This document shows, one piece after another, positions 10,560 through 21,500 of a stretch of 58,506 nt of DNA. The notes below the pieces were generated by a model. It worked only from the letters and a program-made list of their open reading frames with translations, was not told the DNA's origin and did not search any database. The stretch spans positions 6,700 to 65,205 of the forward strand of contig MSJI02000660.1 of the NCBI GenBank assembly GCA_001931905.2, read 5' to 3'. This DNA comes from Cladosporium sp. IMV 00045. Lineage: Eukaryota; Ascomycota; Dothideomycetes; Cladosporiales; Cladosporiaceae. Within the stretch, counting starts at the first letter, position 1. Every line of letters starts with the position of its first letter. A program made the translations under genes and the position numbers.

Positions 10560-11223
10560 TTTGTGTGTGTTGTTGATTGGATTTGGTGGGCGAGGCGGTA
10601 TAGTTGGAAGTGCGGCTCGGCGGACAGAGCGAATGAAGGAGAGCCGGGTCGATCAATGGGTGTCCGTACTCGAGGTCGAAGTTGAGGGTTGGTGAGAGGT
10701 GTAACGAAGGACGGCGAGGCGAGGCAATGGGGATTGTATGGCCAGAGCAAGCTGGCAAGGTGGAAGCAGCAGCGCGTCTGGTCAACTCAGGGTGTCCCAG
10801 GGAAGCCGCAACGCAAAGGGGCTGCTTGGCTCAATCGGGATTAGAGCCTGGGGCAGGCCGCCGCGAGCCGTGTGCGTTAGCGCCGGCCGTGCCCGATAGG
10901 CTGCTCTCCGCCATCTGTTGGGGTCACATCAAATCTCCATGTGATGGATCATGGCAGACCACTGTCACGCACATCCAATGCCATGACCACACTTGACTTC
11001 CATCACCGTTGCCACATGCACTGACTGCCTTACGAAGATACTGCTCATTATCTTCGTATTGCCAGGATTTGTCGCTCATCCATTACTTGTACAAATTTGA
11101 AAGCAAACATGCTGGCTAGACTCACTTTATTGACTAGCGTCTAGGCTGGAGTCTCCACCTTCCTTTACGTCCGCCATCTGGACTTTAATATTGAACTCCG
11201 TACTCAACTCTCACTCTTAAACG
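10560..11223. promoter_or_regulatory. Divergent intergenic region, septin and HSV2
   Basis: These 664 bp lie between outward-facing start codons. The side near HSV2 is pyrimidine-rich just before the ATG ('CTCAACTCTCACTC'), as is common for fungal core promoters. No specific factor site is recognised. Confidence 0.4.
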
Positions 11224-12765
11224 ATGAATACACGCCAACCGATACAAAGCACCAACGACGCGGTGGTGTTGGGTGTGTCGTTCGCCGCCACAAGAAACCG
11301 CTTCATCGCTTCTCTCTCCGAAGGTTGCCGTATCTTCAGAATAGACAACTGCCTCCCCACATATCAACCCTCGTTATCAGACATCGATGCCAAAGGAAAG
11401 AGACCCGAGACTCTGACCGATGGCAGCGTCGGTGTTGCAACGGTCTTGGATGACCGGTATTTTGCCATCGTTGGTGGTGGCAAAGCTCCCTTCGCCAGTC
11501 CTAACGTTCTCTCCTTCTGGGACGCGGCACTAGGTCGTCAGATGAACACTATCAACTTCCACGAGAGTATACTGGATGTGAAACTCGCTAGCTCACACGC
11601 TGCAATCATCCTTGCTGAACGTACTCTGCTGTACGAGTATCAGGATCTTAACGTACAAGAACCGACTCCGCCAACGTCACCATCCGAACATACCGAGACT
11701 GGTCTGACTGAACGAGGACTTAACAAGGTCAAGGACCTGTACTCCACTGCTACCAATCCATTTGGACTAGGATGTCTCAATGACAACCTGCTTGTTCTCC
11801 CCGCTCCATCTCCCGGACAAGTACAAATAATACCTTTGCCCGCCGGCTCCAAGAGAGTCTTCCGTGCACACGCCTCAGAACTGCGGGCAATAGCGGTGTC
11901 TGAAGATGGGTCTGTCATAGCCACTGCGTCAACGAAAGGAACTTTAGTGAGGGCATTTGACACGATTACGCTTAACCAAATCGGAGAGTTCCGTCGCGGC
12001 GTCGACAACGCAGTCACTACTGGACTTGCAATCAGCCCAAGAAACCGATGGCTTGCATGTACCTCCGATAAGGGCACACTACATGTTTTCGACATGAGAC
12101 CAAGTGGACCAGTTGATGCCGCGCCTGTGATTGATGCAAGGTCTCAGCACCGTAAAAGCCAAAGCTACGCCGGCCATCGACTATCGGCTGGCACCCTGGA
12201 CCGCGAATCTGTCTCTGGAATGTCAGGGCGGTCGAGCCCACAAAGCACCAACTACCAAGGTAGCGTGCAGGAGTACTACGGCTTGCGTCCCCCACCACTG
12301 TCTGCCACTCCAAGCGGTTCACAAGCCGCCGTCTCCGCCATGCAAGCTTTCAAAAGCTCTTCTTTCGCGCCCAGAGTGTTGAAAGACGTCCGCTCAGTAG
12401 CTTCAGCACCATATTACGTCGGTAACGACCCGCCACACTGGCAAGGCGGACCTTCACACAGCTGGACCGTTACGCCTGACGGTCATCGGAAACGAGTCAA
12501 AAATGCGATCCTACCGCTCCCGAACGACCCGACTGGTCGGCCACCGAAGGGCATACTTGCCTTTGCACCAAAGCCAACAGCCGGAGGTAAGCCGCACGGC
12601 ATGAGTGGTATTACGACAGACGATGAGGGAGCTGTTATCTACGTGATAGGAGGCGGCAGCGATCCGAGGTGGGAGATGTTCGAGCTATTGCCTTCGGATA
12701 TTGGCGGGTGGACTTTGGTCAATCGAGGGCACAGGAAGTACATGACGCGGCAGTTCGTGGATTGA
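11224..12765 (+). CDS. HSV2: PROPPIN, SVP1-like protein 2 (Hsv2/Atg18 family)
   Basis: Intronless, 513 residues. PROPPINs are seven-bladed beta-propellers that bind PI3P and PI(3,5)P2 on endosomal, vacuolar and pre-autophagosomal membranes. The start 'MNTRQPIQSTNDAVVLGVSF' and the blade segment 'AIVGGGKAPFASPN' fit filamentous-fungal Hsv2. The phosphoinositide motif FRRG is intact at residues 256-259 ('GEFRRGVDNA'), preceded by 'HASELRAIAVSEDGS' and followed by 'LACTSDKGTLHVFD'. A long Ser/Gly-rich insertion (about residues 300-380) makes it longer than yeast Hsv2 (448). Atg18 and Atg21 are the alternatives within the family, and the N-terminal pattern favours Hsv2. The frame is uninterrupted. 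Confidence 0.87.
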   Translation: MNTRQPIQSTNDAVVLGVSFAATRNRFIASLSEGCRIFRIDNCLPTYQPSLSDIDAKGKRPETLTDGSVGVATVLDDRYFAIVGGGKAPFASPNVLSFWDAALGRQMNTINFHESILDVKLASSHAAIILAERTLLYEYQDLNVQEPTPPTSPSEHTETGLTERGLNKVKDLYSTATNPFGLGCLNDNLLVLPAPSPGQVQIIPLPAGSKRVFRAHASELRAIAVSEDGSVIATASTKGTLVRAFDTITLNQIGEFRRGVDNAVTTGLAISPRNRWLACTSDKGTLHVFDMRPSGPVDAAPVIDARSQHRKSQSYAGHRLSAGTLDRESVSGMSGRSSPQSTNYQGSVQEYYGLRPPPLSATPSGSQAAVSAMQAFKSSSFAPRVLKDVRSVASAPYYVGNDPPHWQGGPSHSWTVTPDGHRKRVKNAILPLPNDPTGRPPKGILAFAPKPTAGGKPHGMSGITTDDEGAVIYVIGGGSDPRWEMFELLPSDIGGWTLVNRGHRKYMTRQFVD

Positions 12766-12922
12766 GTTGGCGTGAATTCGAGGATGAGCTTTTGCAATTG
12801 ACATACAACCGGGCCAGGATTTCGGGAATGCGATCATCTTGTTGAATAGGTCGGTTCAATCATGGTTTGGCGCCAGCCACAGCGGACATAAAGCACAGCA
12901 GCATTTCGCCCTTCAGAATCAC

Positions 12923-13031
12923 GGTCAGATGGCCGAGTGGTTATGGCGCTAGCTTCAGGTAGTCCTTGTGATGAGGAAGAAGCTACTTGCTAGTGGAGCA
13001 ATCCTCGTGGGTTCGAGTCCCACTCTGATCA
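12923..13031 (+). tRNA. tRNA-Leu (CAG anticodon) with intron
   Basis: The acceptor stem GGTCAGA pairs with TCTGATC, with discriminator A at 13031. The A box is 'TGGCCGAGTGG', and the T arm GTGGG-TTCGAGT-CCCAC carries the B box. The anticodon CAG is at 12956-12958, and an intron of about 20 nt follows position 37 (about 12960-12980). A long variable arm with a TTGC/GCAA stem makes it a class II tRNA, as expected for leucine. The anticodon-stem base pair at position 27-43 looks imperfect, so the exact intron ends are uncertain by one or two bases. Confidence 0.92.
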
Positions 13032-13503
13032 TTATCTTTTTCTTCCACTCCAATCATTTTCAGTGGAATTTATGTTTTTGTCGTCTACCTTATATTGAAG
13101 GCGTTCGTTTTGATCATGGAAGGGACATTCGGAGATCGACAAGTGGGGATTTCGAGATTGAGATTTCTGTGCGTTTGGAGGGAGAGATCGGCGGCATTGG
13201 TGAACTTCATCTCAGTCGAGGACGTACACACGAATACCAATGTTTCGACATCGTGAGATACTCAGCATCACTAGAGGTTGGTATGTGTCTTCGCATCAAT
13301 ACATGTCGGAACTAGCAACTTTGCTCTTGTTTCACGAGGTTATGAAGAAATCCGACATCAAACAGTGCCACTATTCTCAATCCGGTGGACTGTGTAGCAA
13401 TTTGCGATTCTGATATCAATTTTCAAGACAAGGAAAAAAGTGTGTACCTATTCCATTGATTACACAGCAACATCCACCTGGGAAAACGATGATGATGCAA
13501 TCG
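13032..13503. other. Intergenic region after tRNA-Leu
   Basis: These 472 bp have no supported gene. The tRNA is followed by the T-rich run 'ATTATCTTTTTCTT' (13031-13044), a plausible RNA polymerase III terminator. Confidence 0.45.
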
Positions 13504-16053
13504 CTACTTGAACACGTGACATCTGATACACTTGTAGTGCGAACACATTGGGCATCGATCAGGGGCAAGGGCAGGATGATTAGTTTGTCTGCAATTGCAA
13601 CAAACCCATGAGCCAGGTACTGGTCTCCCAGGACCTCTGGGTTCGTTTTTTGGTTTGGGCTTGGGAGAATTGGGAGTTCTTGAGAAACATTTGCGGCCAA
13701 ACCCTATCGACAAAAAGGGTTTCGACAACAGGCGGAATGCCGAAAGTGTGTGAGTCTTGTGGGCCGTTCGACTGCCTTTTCTGCTGCGGACCTTGACGGC
13801 GAAGACGCTTTGCGGAGTCTCGGCGATACGTCTATGTCTTTGCCATTTTGACCGACCGGGGCCGAATCGTCGTCCAATCGCCGGCAATCGTTTGCTGTGG
13901 CATGATCGTTTTGGGTGAAGATTGGGTTTGTGTGAGCTTTTTGCTCGCCGACGCGAGCGGAGAGACTGGTGTTGGCAGTAATGCCAATTTAATCGGGAGT
14001 CGTAGCCTTCCTAATACAATGAGAATTGCGGACGAACTACATTAGACTTGTCGGATTACTCACTGGTGATGCAGATTCATCGTCACCTTGCGCTGGATCG
14101 ACATGTTCACTGACAAAGCACGGGCCATTGATTTTGTCGCAGACAACGCACTCTTGTGGACATTTGAGAGCGAACAAATGCGATTGGACATGTCTTTTGT
14201 GCGCTGAACATGTGGCAGACTTCTTTTGACAGACATGGCATAGCCATTGCGATGGGACAACCTCTCGCGCTTCGAATGTCGCCGATGATGCCTGGCAAAT
14301 TCGCGGTGAGGATGCCACCACTGCGTCGCCAACGATCTGTCTCAAGTCTGTCTGAGAAGGAGCTACGTTGAGGAACGAGCACACATCATTCGTTGCCTTC
14401 TTCGCATTGCTAGCTGAAGAGTACAAGGGTGACGTTGACAGCGCATCCTCGATTCTGGAGGTAAACTCCAAACGCATGTCATTGAATTTCCGAGCGCGAA
14501 GAGTCAGCTTGATGGAGATACCGGGATATGAATTCGATTCCCAGTAATCCTCAGCCAACTCGTGGCCGGAGTCATCAACGAGCATGTAGTCTTGAGGCCA
14601 CTGAAATAGTGAACCGCCAGCGGCAAACCACTGCAGAAAGAACGAGACACCTTTCACAGTCTTGACGACACTCCACGGGATCATGTACGTGTACCCCAGG
14701 AGGTCGGTAATGCAAACCATGAGAGGTGTACAGATTTCCACGTTCTTTGCATTGCCAAAATTTTGGAACGTTGGCGCTTCGCTTGCGTCCTGCGCAATCG
14801 GTTTTGGATCAGGACCCAGCACAACTTCTTGCCGAGACACTTGCTCCGAGCCGCATTCGCATCTCTCGTGTGGATGACCTGACTGCTTTATCGATTCCCT
14901 GTGTGCTGGATACATGAGAATGTGGCTTCTATGTGCGGCTACCCGGGTATAGAGTATCCCGCAGGGACAGCTCCTGGTGACACCTTCGATTCCGGAATCA
15001 GGGCTGAAACAGGCAGGGCAGCAGTCTGCGTAGTTTTCGTCGTAATCCAAATACAGCGCCATCACGAGGCGGCAGCCAGGGCGGAAAGCAGATGCAATTC
15101 TTGTTCCGTGTGTTACTCTTTCCAGGGTCGGAAGACGGCGAAGTACGTACTCGCCCTGACGTGCAAGATATGGCAAGGAATTCGAGGAGCCACTTTCATA
15201 GCGTTTGCGAATTATGGAATTGAACATCTAGGAAGTCAGCTATATCATTGTTGACTTCACTAGTGGACTCTCTCACCTCCCAGGAAGTGACCAGCTGCGT
15301 GTGTATCGGTACGCGTCTTCCAAACACATCCTCCAGCGCTGCTGGTTCATCGAAGCCCGGTGTCGCCGGCAAGCTTGTGGTCTGTCTTTCATAACGAAGG
15401 ATGGAATTGAAGATCGCAATATTGTTCATTAAGATTGCATGCATGATGGTACGAATCTCTGTTGCGCAACGCATCATTCCCAGATAGACCAACAGCTGGC
15501 GGGAGTTTTGCTCAGCGATCTGTGACCGAAGGTCGATGGAAGCTTGGTTGACGTGCATCTTCATTTCTGAGCTGAAAGTCGTCGTTGTTAGTAACATGAT
15601 GCTCAGGAAGGCTCGAAATCGATCCTCAACGTACAGTTGAATCGTATGCAAGAGCAGGGTAATAGAGTCCACGTGTCCGCGAATTTCAGCCTGAAAATGC
15701 GCGATGTCGTCCTTCGTGTAGAGAGCCCACTGAATCTTGCGCAGGCTGTCTTTGAACGCACTGCCGCTTCCACCGACTTTCAGGCTCGGCTGATACTTCT
15801 CGATCTTGACCAGAAATGCAGATAAGGTGTATCCGCACTGTCTCGCTGCGTCTTCAAGCGCATGTTTCTCTCGTGACTCAGTTTCCACGCTCTTCACCTT
15901 GGAAAGAGCCGTTTGAAGGCTTTCGAGAGAGTTGAGAAGGCCACGGTACTTGGCAGCTGAGCCTTGCGAATCTTGGAGGCAGTCGATTACGTCTTTGATG
16001 AGACCGATACAAGCGACGAAATCGCCAACGGAAACACCGAATGGAAGGGGCAT
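13504..16053 (-). CDS. Ubiquitin-like/zinc-module protein with helical N-terminal domain
   Basis: Exons 16053..15277, 15227..14064 and 13965..13504 encode 800 residues; the introns are 49 nt (GTGAGA/TAG) and 98 nt (GTGAGT/CAG), both in phase 0. Residues 1-200 are helical ('FGVSVGDFVACIGLIKDVID'), like the N-terminal domain common on fungal NLR-type and related proteins. A ubiquitin-like region (about 236-320, 'EDVFGRRVPIHTQ' to 'RPGCRLVMALYL') spans the first intron. A Cys cluster (about 328-348) follows, then a second, similar region at about 429-504 ('ITDLLGYTYMIPW' to 'YPGISIKLTLR'). A C2H2-like motif starts near 588 ('WLCHVCQKK'). Exon 3 ends in a Cys-rich module 'WVCCNCRQTNHPAL' (about 767-800). 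The last exon joins by frame only and could be separate. The function is unknown. Confidence 0.72.
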
Positions 16054-16639
16054 ATCGAAGTAATGATGCGGTTGGATTGCATACCTGGGTCAGACGCGAG
16101 GCTGTAGAATGATGAGAAAATGAAGGCACCAAGCTTGCAAGATATAGGAGTAGCCTGTGTGGCGCTGTCAGGCTTGCATATGCGTAGCAATGCTGCACCT
16201 AGCCCCGTGAGCTCAAGCTTGCGCCAATCGTCGACAAGCAAGTTTACGCAGACCGATGAGGTATCGGGGCGCAGTCCAGTGCGCAGTGGTTGTAGACAGG
16301 TTGTGCGACCTTGGAATATGTATTGCGTACATTTGTTTATTGCCTAAGGCAGGCCATAGTCGCGGGTTATGGCTCGCAATTTGGAAGGCTAGGATCGGCT
16401 TGGACTCCGGGCTGCTGATCGACTGTCAAACATTGCAGATACGGTCAGTATTAGCTTCATCGAGTCGGATATATGAGTTTAGCGATCTCAGAGCAATCGG
16501 AGAGGTCAAAAGACCATATCGCTCATCAGACGAATGAAATGCAAGCCCATCCGGACCAAGGGAACCAACTCATGATATGTACAAGTTGAATTGCATTTTC
16601 GCGTCTAATTTTTTTTTGTCGTTTTCTCACATTAACAAT
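16054..16639. other. Intergenic region
   Basis: These 586 bp lie upstream of the ubiquitin-like gene and downstream of the H-protein gene. I see no gene; the small ORFs on both strands overlap and are unconvincing. A poly-T run lies near 16609. Confidence 0.4.
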
Positions 16640-17272
16640 CTAGTGGTCAGCCTCCTCAGTGAAAGCCCTGTAAGCCTCCGCGTCCATAAGCTTCTCGACC
16701 TCCTCAGCGTCGGCGATCTCGATCTTCGCCAACCAGCCCTCCTCCTCCGGGCTGGCGTTGATGGTGCCGGGCTTCTCCTCCAGCACGTTGTTCGCTTCCA
16801 CAATCTTGCCGCTGACGGGGCTCATGATGTCCGAGGCGCTCTTGACCGACTCGATGGCGCCGATGGATTCGCCGGCTTCGACTTGCAGGTCCGTGGAGGG
16901 GAGCTCGACGTAGACGACCTCGCCGAGCGCTTTGGCGGCGTATTCGGATACACCAATGGTGCCTAGGTAGGGAGAAGTATTAGATATGCCTGCGGGGTGT
17001 AGGTAGAGGTAGGGCGGTACCGGTCTTGTTGTCGCTGGAGAGCTCGACCCACTCGTGGTCTTGGGTGTACTTCTTCTCGAAAGCTGTCGAGAGTGTTAGC
17101 TTACTTCTGCCATTCGACCATTGGCTTCTTCCTGCATACCTCTAGCGCTGACAGCAAAGGTCCTGCTGGCCGGTGCCCTCAAGGAAAGCATCTGAGGTCT
17201 GGCGCATCTTGCGAAGCTCTGAGAGGTGAGGGAACGGACGAAAGTGCGCCCAGCGACAGCTGCGGAGGCCAT
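16640..17272 (-). CDS. GCV3: Glycine cleavage system H protein, mitochondrial
   Basis: Three exons, 17272..17140, 17083..17021 and 16962..16640, encode 172 residues. H protein is the lipoyl shuttle of the matrix glycine decarboxylase complex, carrying the aminomethyl group between the P, T and L proteins. Residues 1-45 form an Arg/Ser/Ala presequence ('MASAAVAGRTFVRSL'). The mature part begins 'KKYTQDHEWVEL' and has 'GTIGVSEYAAKALGEVVYV'. The lipoylated lysine is in 'GAIESVKSASD' (Lys106), and 'PVSGKIVEAN' follows. The introns are 56 and 58 nt with GTATGC/CAG and GTACCG/TAG. The gene is divergent from MRP17, also mitochondrial, with 363 bp between starts. All key residues are present. Confidence 0.94.
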
Positions 17273-17635
17273 TGTGTACGAGGGGGAGGTGTGTGAGAGT
17301 GGAGAGATATTAGACAAAGTAAGTCGTAGTAGAGGAATATGACTGTGCGATGTACAGAAAGGTAAAGGTGAGCCAACTATCAGAGACCGAATGGCATGCA
17401 GCCGCGCGACTTCGGGGAAACGATAGAGACACAGCTCCAGTCTCGGATGACATAACCCAATTCGTAGGGCGCAAACCGGTAAGCCGAGCGCCTCAAGGAG
17501 TGCAAGCGAGGAGCTCTCTAATCTAATCAGATCACTCCCGAGATCTGGGCCGCAATCTTTGGAACATCACCCGAACATACACCCAGGCGAGACGAGTTGC
17601 GCGTGTCGTGTATATACCAGCAAATCACATCCACC
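17273..17635. promoter_or_regulatory. Divergent promoter region, H protein and bS6m
   Basis: These 363 bp separate the starts of two mitochondrial-protein genes. The arrangement would allow shared regulation, but no specific element is identified. Confidence 0.45.
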
Positions 17636-18094
17636 ATGCTGTACGAATTAATAGGAGTGGTAAGTTCAAGCCTCGGTCTTCAGACACGCTGACCACTGAC
17701 ATCCATCCCAGGTCCGTCCCGGCCGCAGCGTCCAAGAAATCAAAGAGTACGCCTTCTTTATTCCCCACCCACCTACACCTCTAACACACAATCCTTCAGA
17801 ATCGCCCGCACAGCCGGCAACCAAGTCCTCTCCGCCGGCGGCGTCGTCCGCGGCCTGACGAACTGGGGCACATTCCTCCTCCCCAAGCCCGCGCGCAAGC
17901 AAGGCGCGACCTACCACAACGGCCACTACTTCATCATGAGATTCGACTCTTCGGCGAAAACGCAGCACGCCGTCAAGCGCACGCTCGGTCTCGACCCGCG
18001 CATGATCCGCTACTCGATGATCAGGATGGGATCCAAGCTGGACGAGGTGAAGAATGTGCCTGGCATAGTTAAGTGGAAGACGGGAACGCTTTAG
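17636..18094 (+). CDS. MRP17: Mitochondrial small-subunit ribosomal protein bS6m
   Basis: Three exons, 17636..17659, 17712..17746 and 17800..18094, encode 117 residues, close to the family length. The very short first exon encodes only MLYELIGV. Introns start GTAAGT and GTACGC and end CAG. The chain 'RPGRSVQEIKEIARTAG', 'GVVRGLTNWGTFLLPKPARK' and 'DPRMIRYSMIRMG' follows the S6 fold: beta1 at the start, then the loop with the Arg-Gly-hydrophobic pattern, and the last strand 'MIRYSMIRMG'. The product is expected in the platform of the mitochondrial 37S subunit. It is divergent from GCV3. The assignment relies on the family pattern and on the exon solution keeping a single frame. Confidence 0.86.
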
Positions 18095-18556
18095 ATGATG
18101 ATGGGCTTTTGGTTGGGAGAGGCTGTGGAAGTCGAAGAATCTGTATGAGGTGGTTTGGAAGAAGCATATGTGTGTAGAGTTGAGCACACGGCATGGAATG
18201 GCGTTTTGGGAGTATTTGCTGGGAAGAGAAAATCGTGTGCGTGGGAGGACTACCCCCTTTACATGGAAAGCACGCATTGTATATATATCAGTGGAGCGAA
18301 TGTACAGTATTCACCAAGAAAACGCGGAAATCGCAAAGTCTTCTTTGAGGGCACTCTACATATCTGTGAAGGTACATGTGGTTTCTATCTGAGTTGTATG
18401 GACTTACCTTGTTGAGACTCAGGATATTTGCATAGGCGCAGCTGCGAAATCAAGGAATAAAGTGAACATCATAAATTACATGCAATTATTTCACTCTACG
18501 CCTCGCTATGAACTTTTTCCCTTTCCAATGCAAATATCAACAATACACAACCCCGC
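18095..18556. other. Convergent 3' intergenic region
   Basis: These 462 bp lie between the stops of MRP17 (+) and NUP192 (-) and are AT-rich near 18440-18560. Both 3' UTRs probably lie here; no gene is seen. Confidence 0.4.
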
Positions 18557-21500
18557 TCAAGTGAACCCGTTGCGCCTAATGCCTCTAGACTGCGCGGGCT
18601 CGTCGTGCTGCAAACAGAGAAGTCAGTAATTGTATTGTAGACATTCAAAACTCAAGTGTATGTACTCACCTCCAAGAAGCCAGTGAGAATAATCAGACGG
18701 CCGAATTCCTCAGCAACCGCCTCGGCATCTTCATGCTGTTCCACCTCCGCTTTCGACTGCGGCGCTTTGCTAGCTCGTTTGAACACAGCTTGCATGGAGA
18801 ACCTGTACTGCGTCAAGAACGCCTTGGCCTGCTGCACGGTGCTGGCGTTGTCGGGGCCTCTGGCAGCCACGACGGCCACGATAACTCGCAGGACAGAGCT
18901 GAGGAGGCGGTAGAAGTGGTGCAGGGCGGTGGGGTTGTCGATGTCCAGTCCGATGTCGGGATCGGTGGAGAACAGCTGGGATTCGTTCACGGCGGCGAAG
19001 AAGCCGGAGTTGAGGACCAGTTGAGAACCGTCGGTCGTTCTGCAGAGGTTGAGCAGGAGAGCGAGCGCTGTGTGGAAGTATGAGAGGGTGGTTGGCAGGT
19101 CTTTGTGGTCGGCGCGGAAGGCTGCGCTGATGCCGCCGAGACTGCCATCGAGAAGGACGGGTACGAAGTTGAGCTTCGTAAGAGATCTCAGCAGGGACGG
19201 GGTGTATTTGGCCGACTGGAACAGGGCGATGAGTGCGTCGAGGAAGAGCAAAGCCGATACACGAGTACTGCCACGGCCTGAGAAGGCATCCTCGGTCAGT
19301 ACAGCAATGATACGCTCGCCTGATGTCTGCACCTGCTGGAGCAGTTGCTTGGCACTGGAATTGAGCGTTGCTGTGTAACTCTTGCCAGCCTGAGGCGAAG
19401 CAGGCGCAGTAAGCGAAGAGGATGTGCTTTGGATAAGACAGCATGTGCGATAGCAGACATCGCGAAGCGCGGGCGTTGTCTCCGGGTCCGCTATGGCCTT
19501 GAGACAGACTCTGAACGCAGCAAGAACACGCTCATCTCGGTTGTTGGCGATCTGTTGGTCGGACTTCTCGAATGTCGCAGAGGCAGCGGCGTTCACGAGC
19601 GTCAGGGTAAGACGGGCGAAAAGCCCTGCGACATCCATGTTATCGCCCAAAGACTTTTCGAATCTTGGCAGTACGATTTGAAGTGCCTGCAGAGCGACGA
19701 AAGTCCTGGTAGGCTCAGGGAGGCCGCCAACAGTGATGATCGTTGACATCACGTCAGTCCATGCCTCAACCGCATCGAGACGTGCGCGTTGAATCTCGCT
19801 GTGGTGGTTTTTACTTCTCAGAGATGCGAGGACGGCTGACATCTCGTCGTTTGCTTGTGCCTCGTCGCCGGCATCCTTGATTGTACCATCGAGGCAAAGC
19901 TCACGCTTACGCATCGTCAAAAGCTGCTCAACCATGTTCAAATCAAATCTGATCACGGCATCGGCGTCTTCCACTACACAAACAGAATAGTTGAGGTCGG
20001 TGAGAAGCTGAATGTCAGCTTCCAAAGGAGCCGCCACCTCAATGTCGAAGAAGTCGATGAGGCTCATGACCGATGCAGCCGGAAGCTGCTCATCGCCAGC
20101 GTCTACAGCCCCGAGCAATGCATTGACTTGCTTCTCACGAACAGAGTCCATGCGAGCAGTCGTGACGGAGCGGACTTCAAGCCCGGCATACTCAAACCAG
20201 GCTTCCCGAATGCGCATGAAGTCGCGGATTGCGCAACCGGCTGGTTTGAGCAACATTTCCGCGTTGTGCAGAGGTAGCGAGTCCCAAAGGGCGTCGGTGC
20301 GTGTCTCGAGCAAGCGCATTGCCATGGCGGGCAAAAAGTCCATGCTCCGAAGCTCGTCTTGAACCAGAGAAGAGGTCAAGCTAGCAGTAGCAAGTTTAGA
20401 CACGAGTTCAAGGCATCCGCGCTTGATGGCAATCAACCACGAGACGTTGCCTGCTCCGAAGGCTGTGGGAAGCTCAACGGCGCACCGTGCAATCACGTGA
20501 AACAGGGAGCGGTCGGCGGTGAATAAACTATCATCCACAGTTCCAAAGGTCCTCACCCGGCCTTGTCCTTCCAAGAGACCGAGAAGACTGTGAGCAATGT
20601 TCGGCTTGTTTGGCGAAGAGTCAACGGCACCGTTGAAGAGGTCCAAGATCATCTGAGCTTTCACGAGCTTCAGAGGCTGTGTCTCGGATTCGAGGTCCAT
20701 CACGTCGACTTCGAAATCGCGGCGCAGCTCGAAGGCGAGAACATCAGTTGCCTCCTGAATACGACCAATCAGTCGATTGCCAATTCTTTGTCCGGATACT
20801 GTATCGATGACACCGGTCAACTTCTTCGAGGCAGATAGCTTCTTGAGCAGGTCAAGAGATTGCATGGCAAGATCAACGTGCCTGCAAGCCGCGTAGTTGA
20901 CCAGGTACACGACAGTATCCAGCTGGCTCAGCATCACTTCGTCGAAGGAGGCAATAGCAACATTTGCTACTGTCATGCTTCTCGATGTCGCGTTCGTTTT
21001 GATGACTGGGCGGACGATGTCGAAATAAGTCGGTTGCAGTTTCATAGCCAGATCCATGACCTCCACAGCCTTGGTAGTGGCTTGTACAAGAGGAGACATC
21101 TCTTCCAAAGTCTCTAGCTCCTCTGGCAGCTGGTGCACGCTGTCGAAAAGCGCAGCAATCGTGTTGTTGTTGAACAGATGCTCCATCGTGCGTGCAAATG
21201 GGTGTAGCCGAGTGTATGTTGCTAGAGAGGATGTTTTCATGGAGCTTTCGATGGACACGTTGGTGGTGTTGGCAAGTACAACAAGGTTTTCATTGAATGT
21301 AGACAAGCAGAGCCAGGCGAAGGTCAGACATGCATGTCGCAGGACGTTGCTCAGAACGCGGTTCTCGTACAGACCTGGTTGTGCCAATGGTTGCGTCAAG
21401 ACCTGCCCGAGGACGAAATCGACATATGGCTCCATTCCGGCGTGGCGATGGACTGAGCCCAAAGACTCAGGGAAAGGCAAAGCGTCCAAGGTAGGATCGG

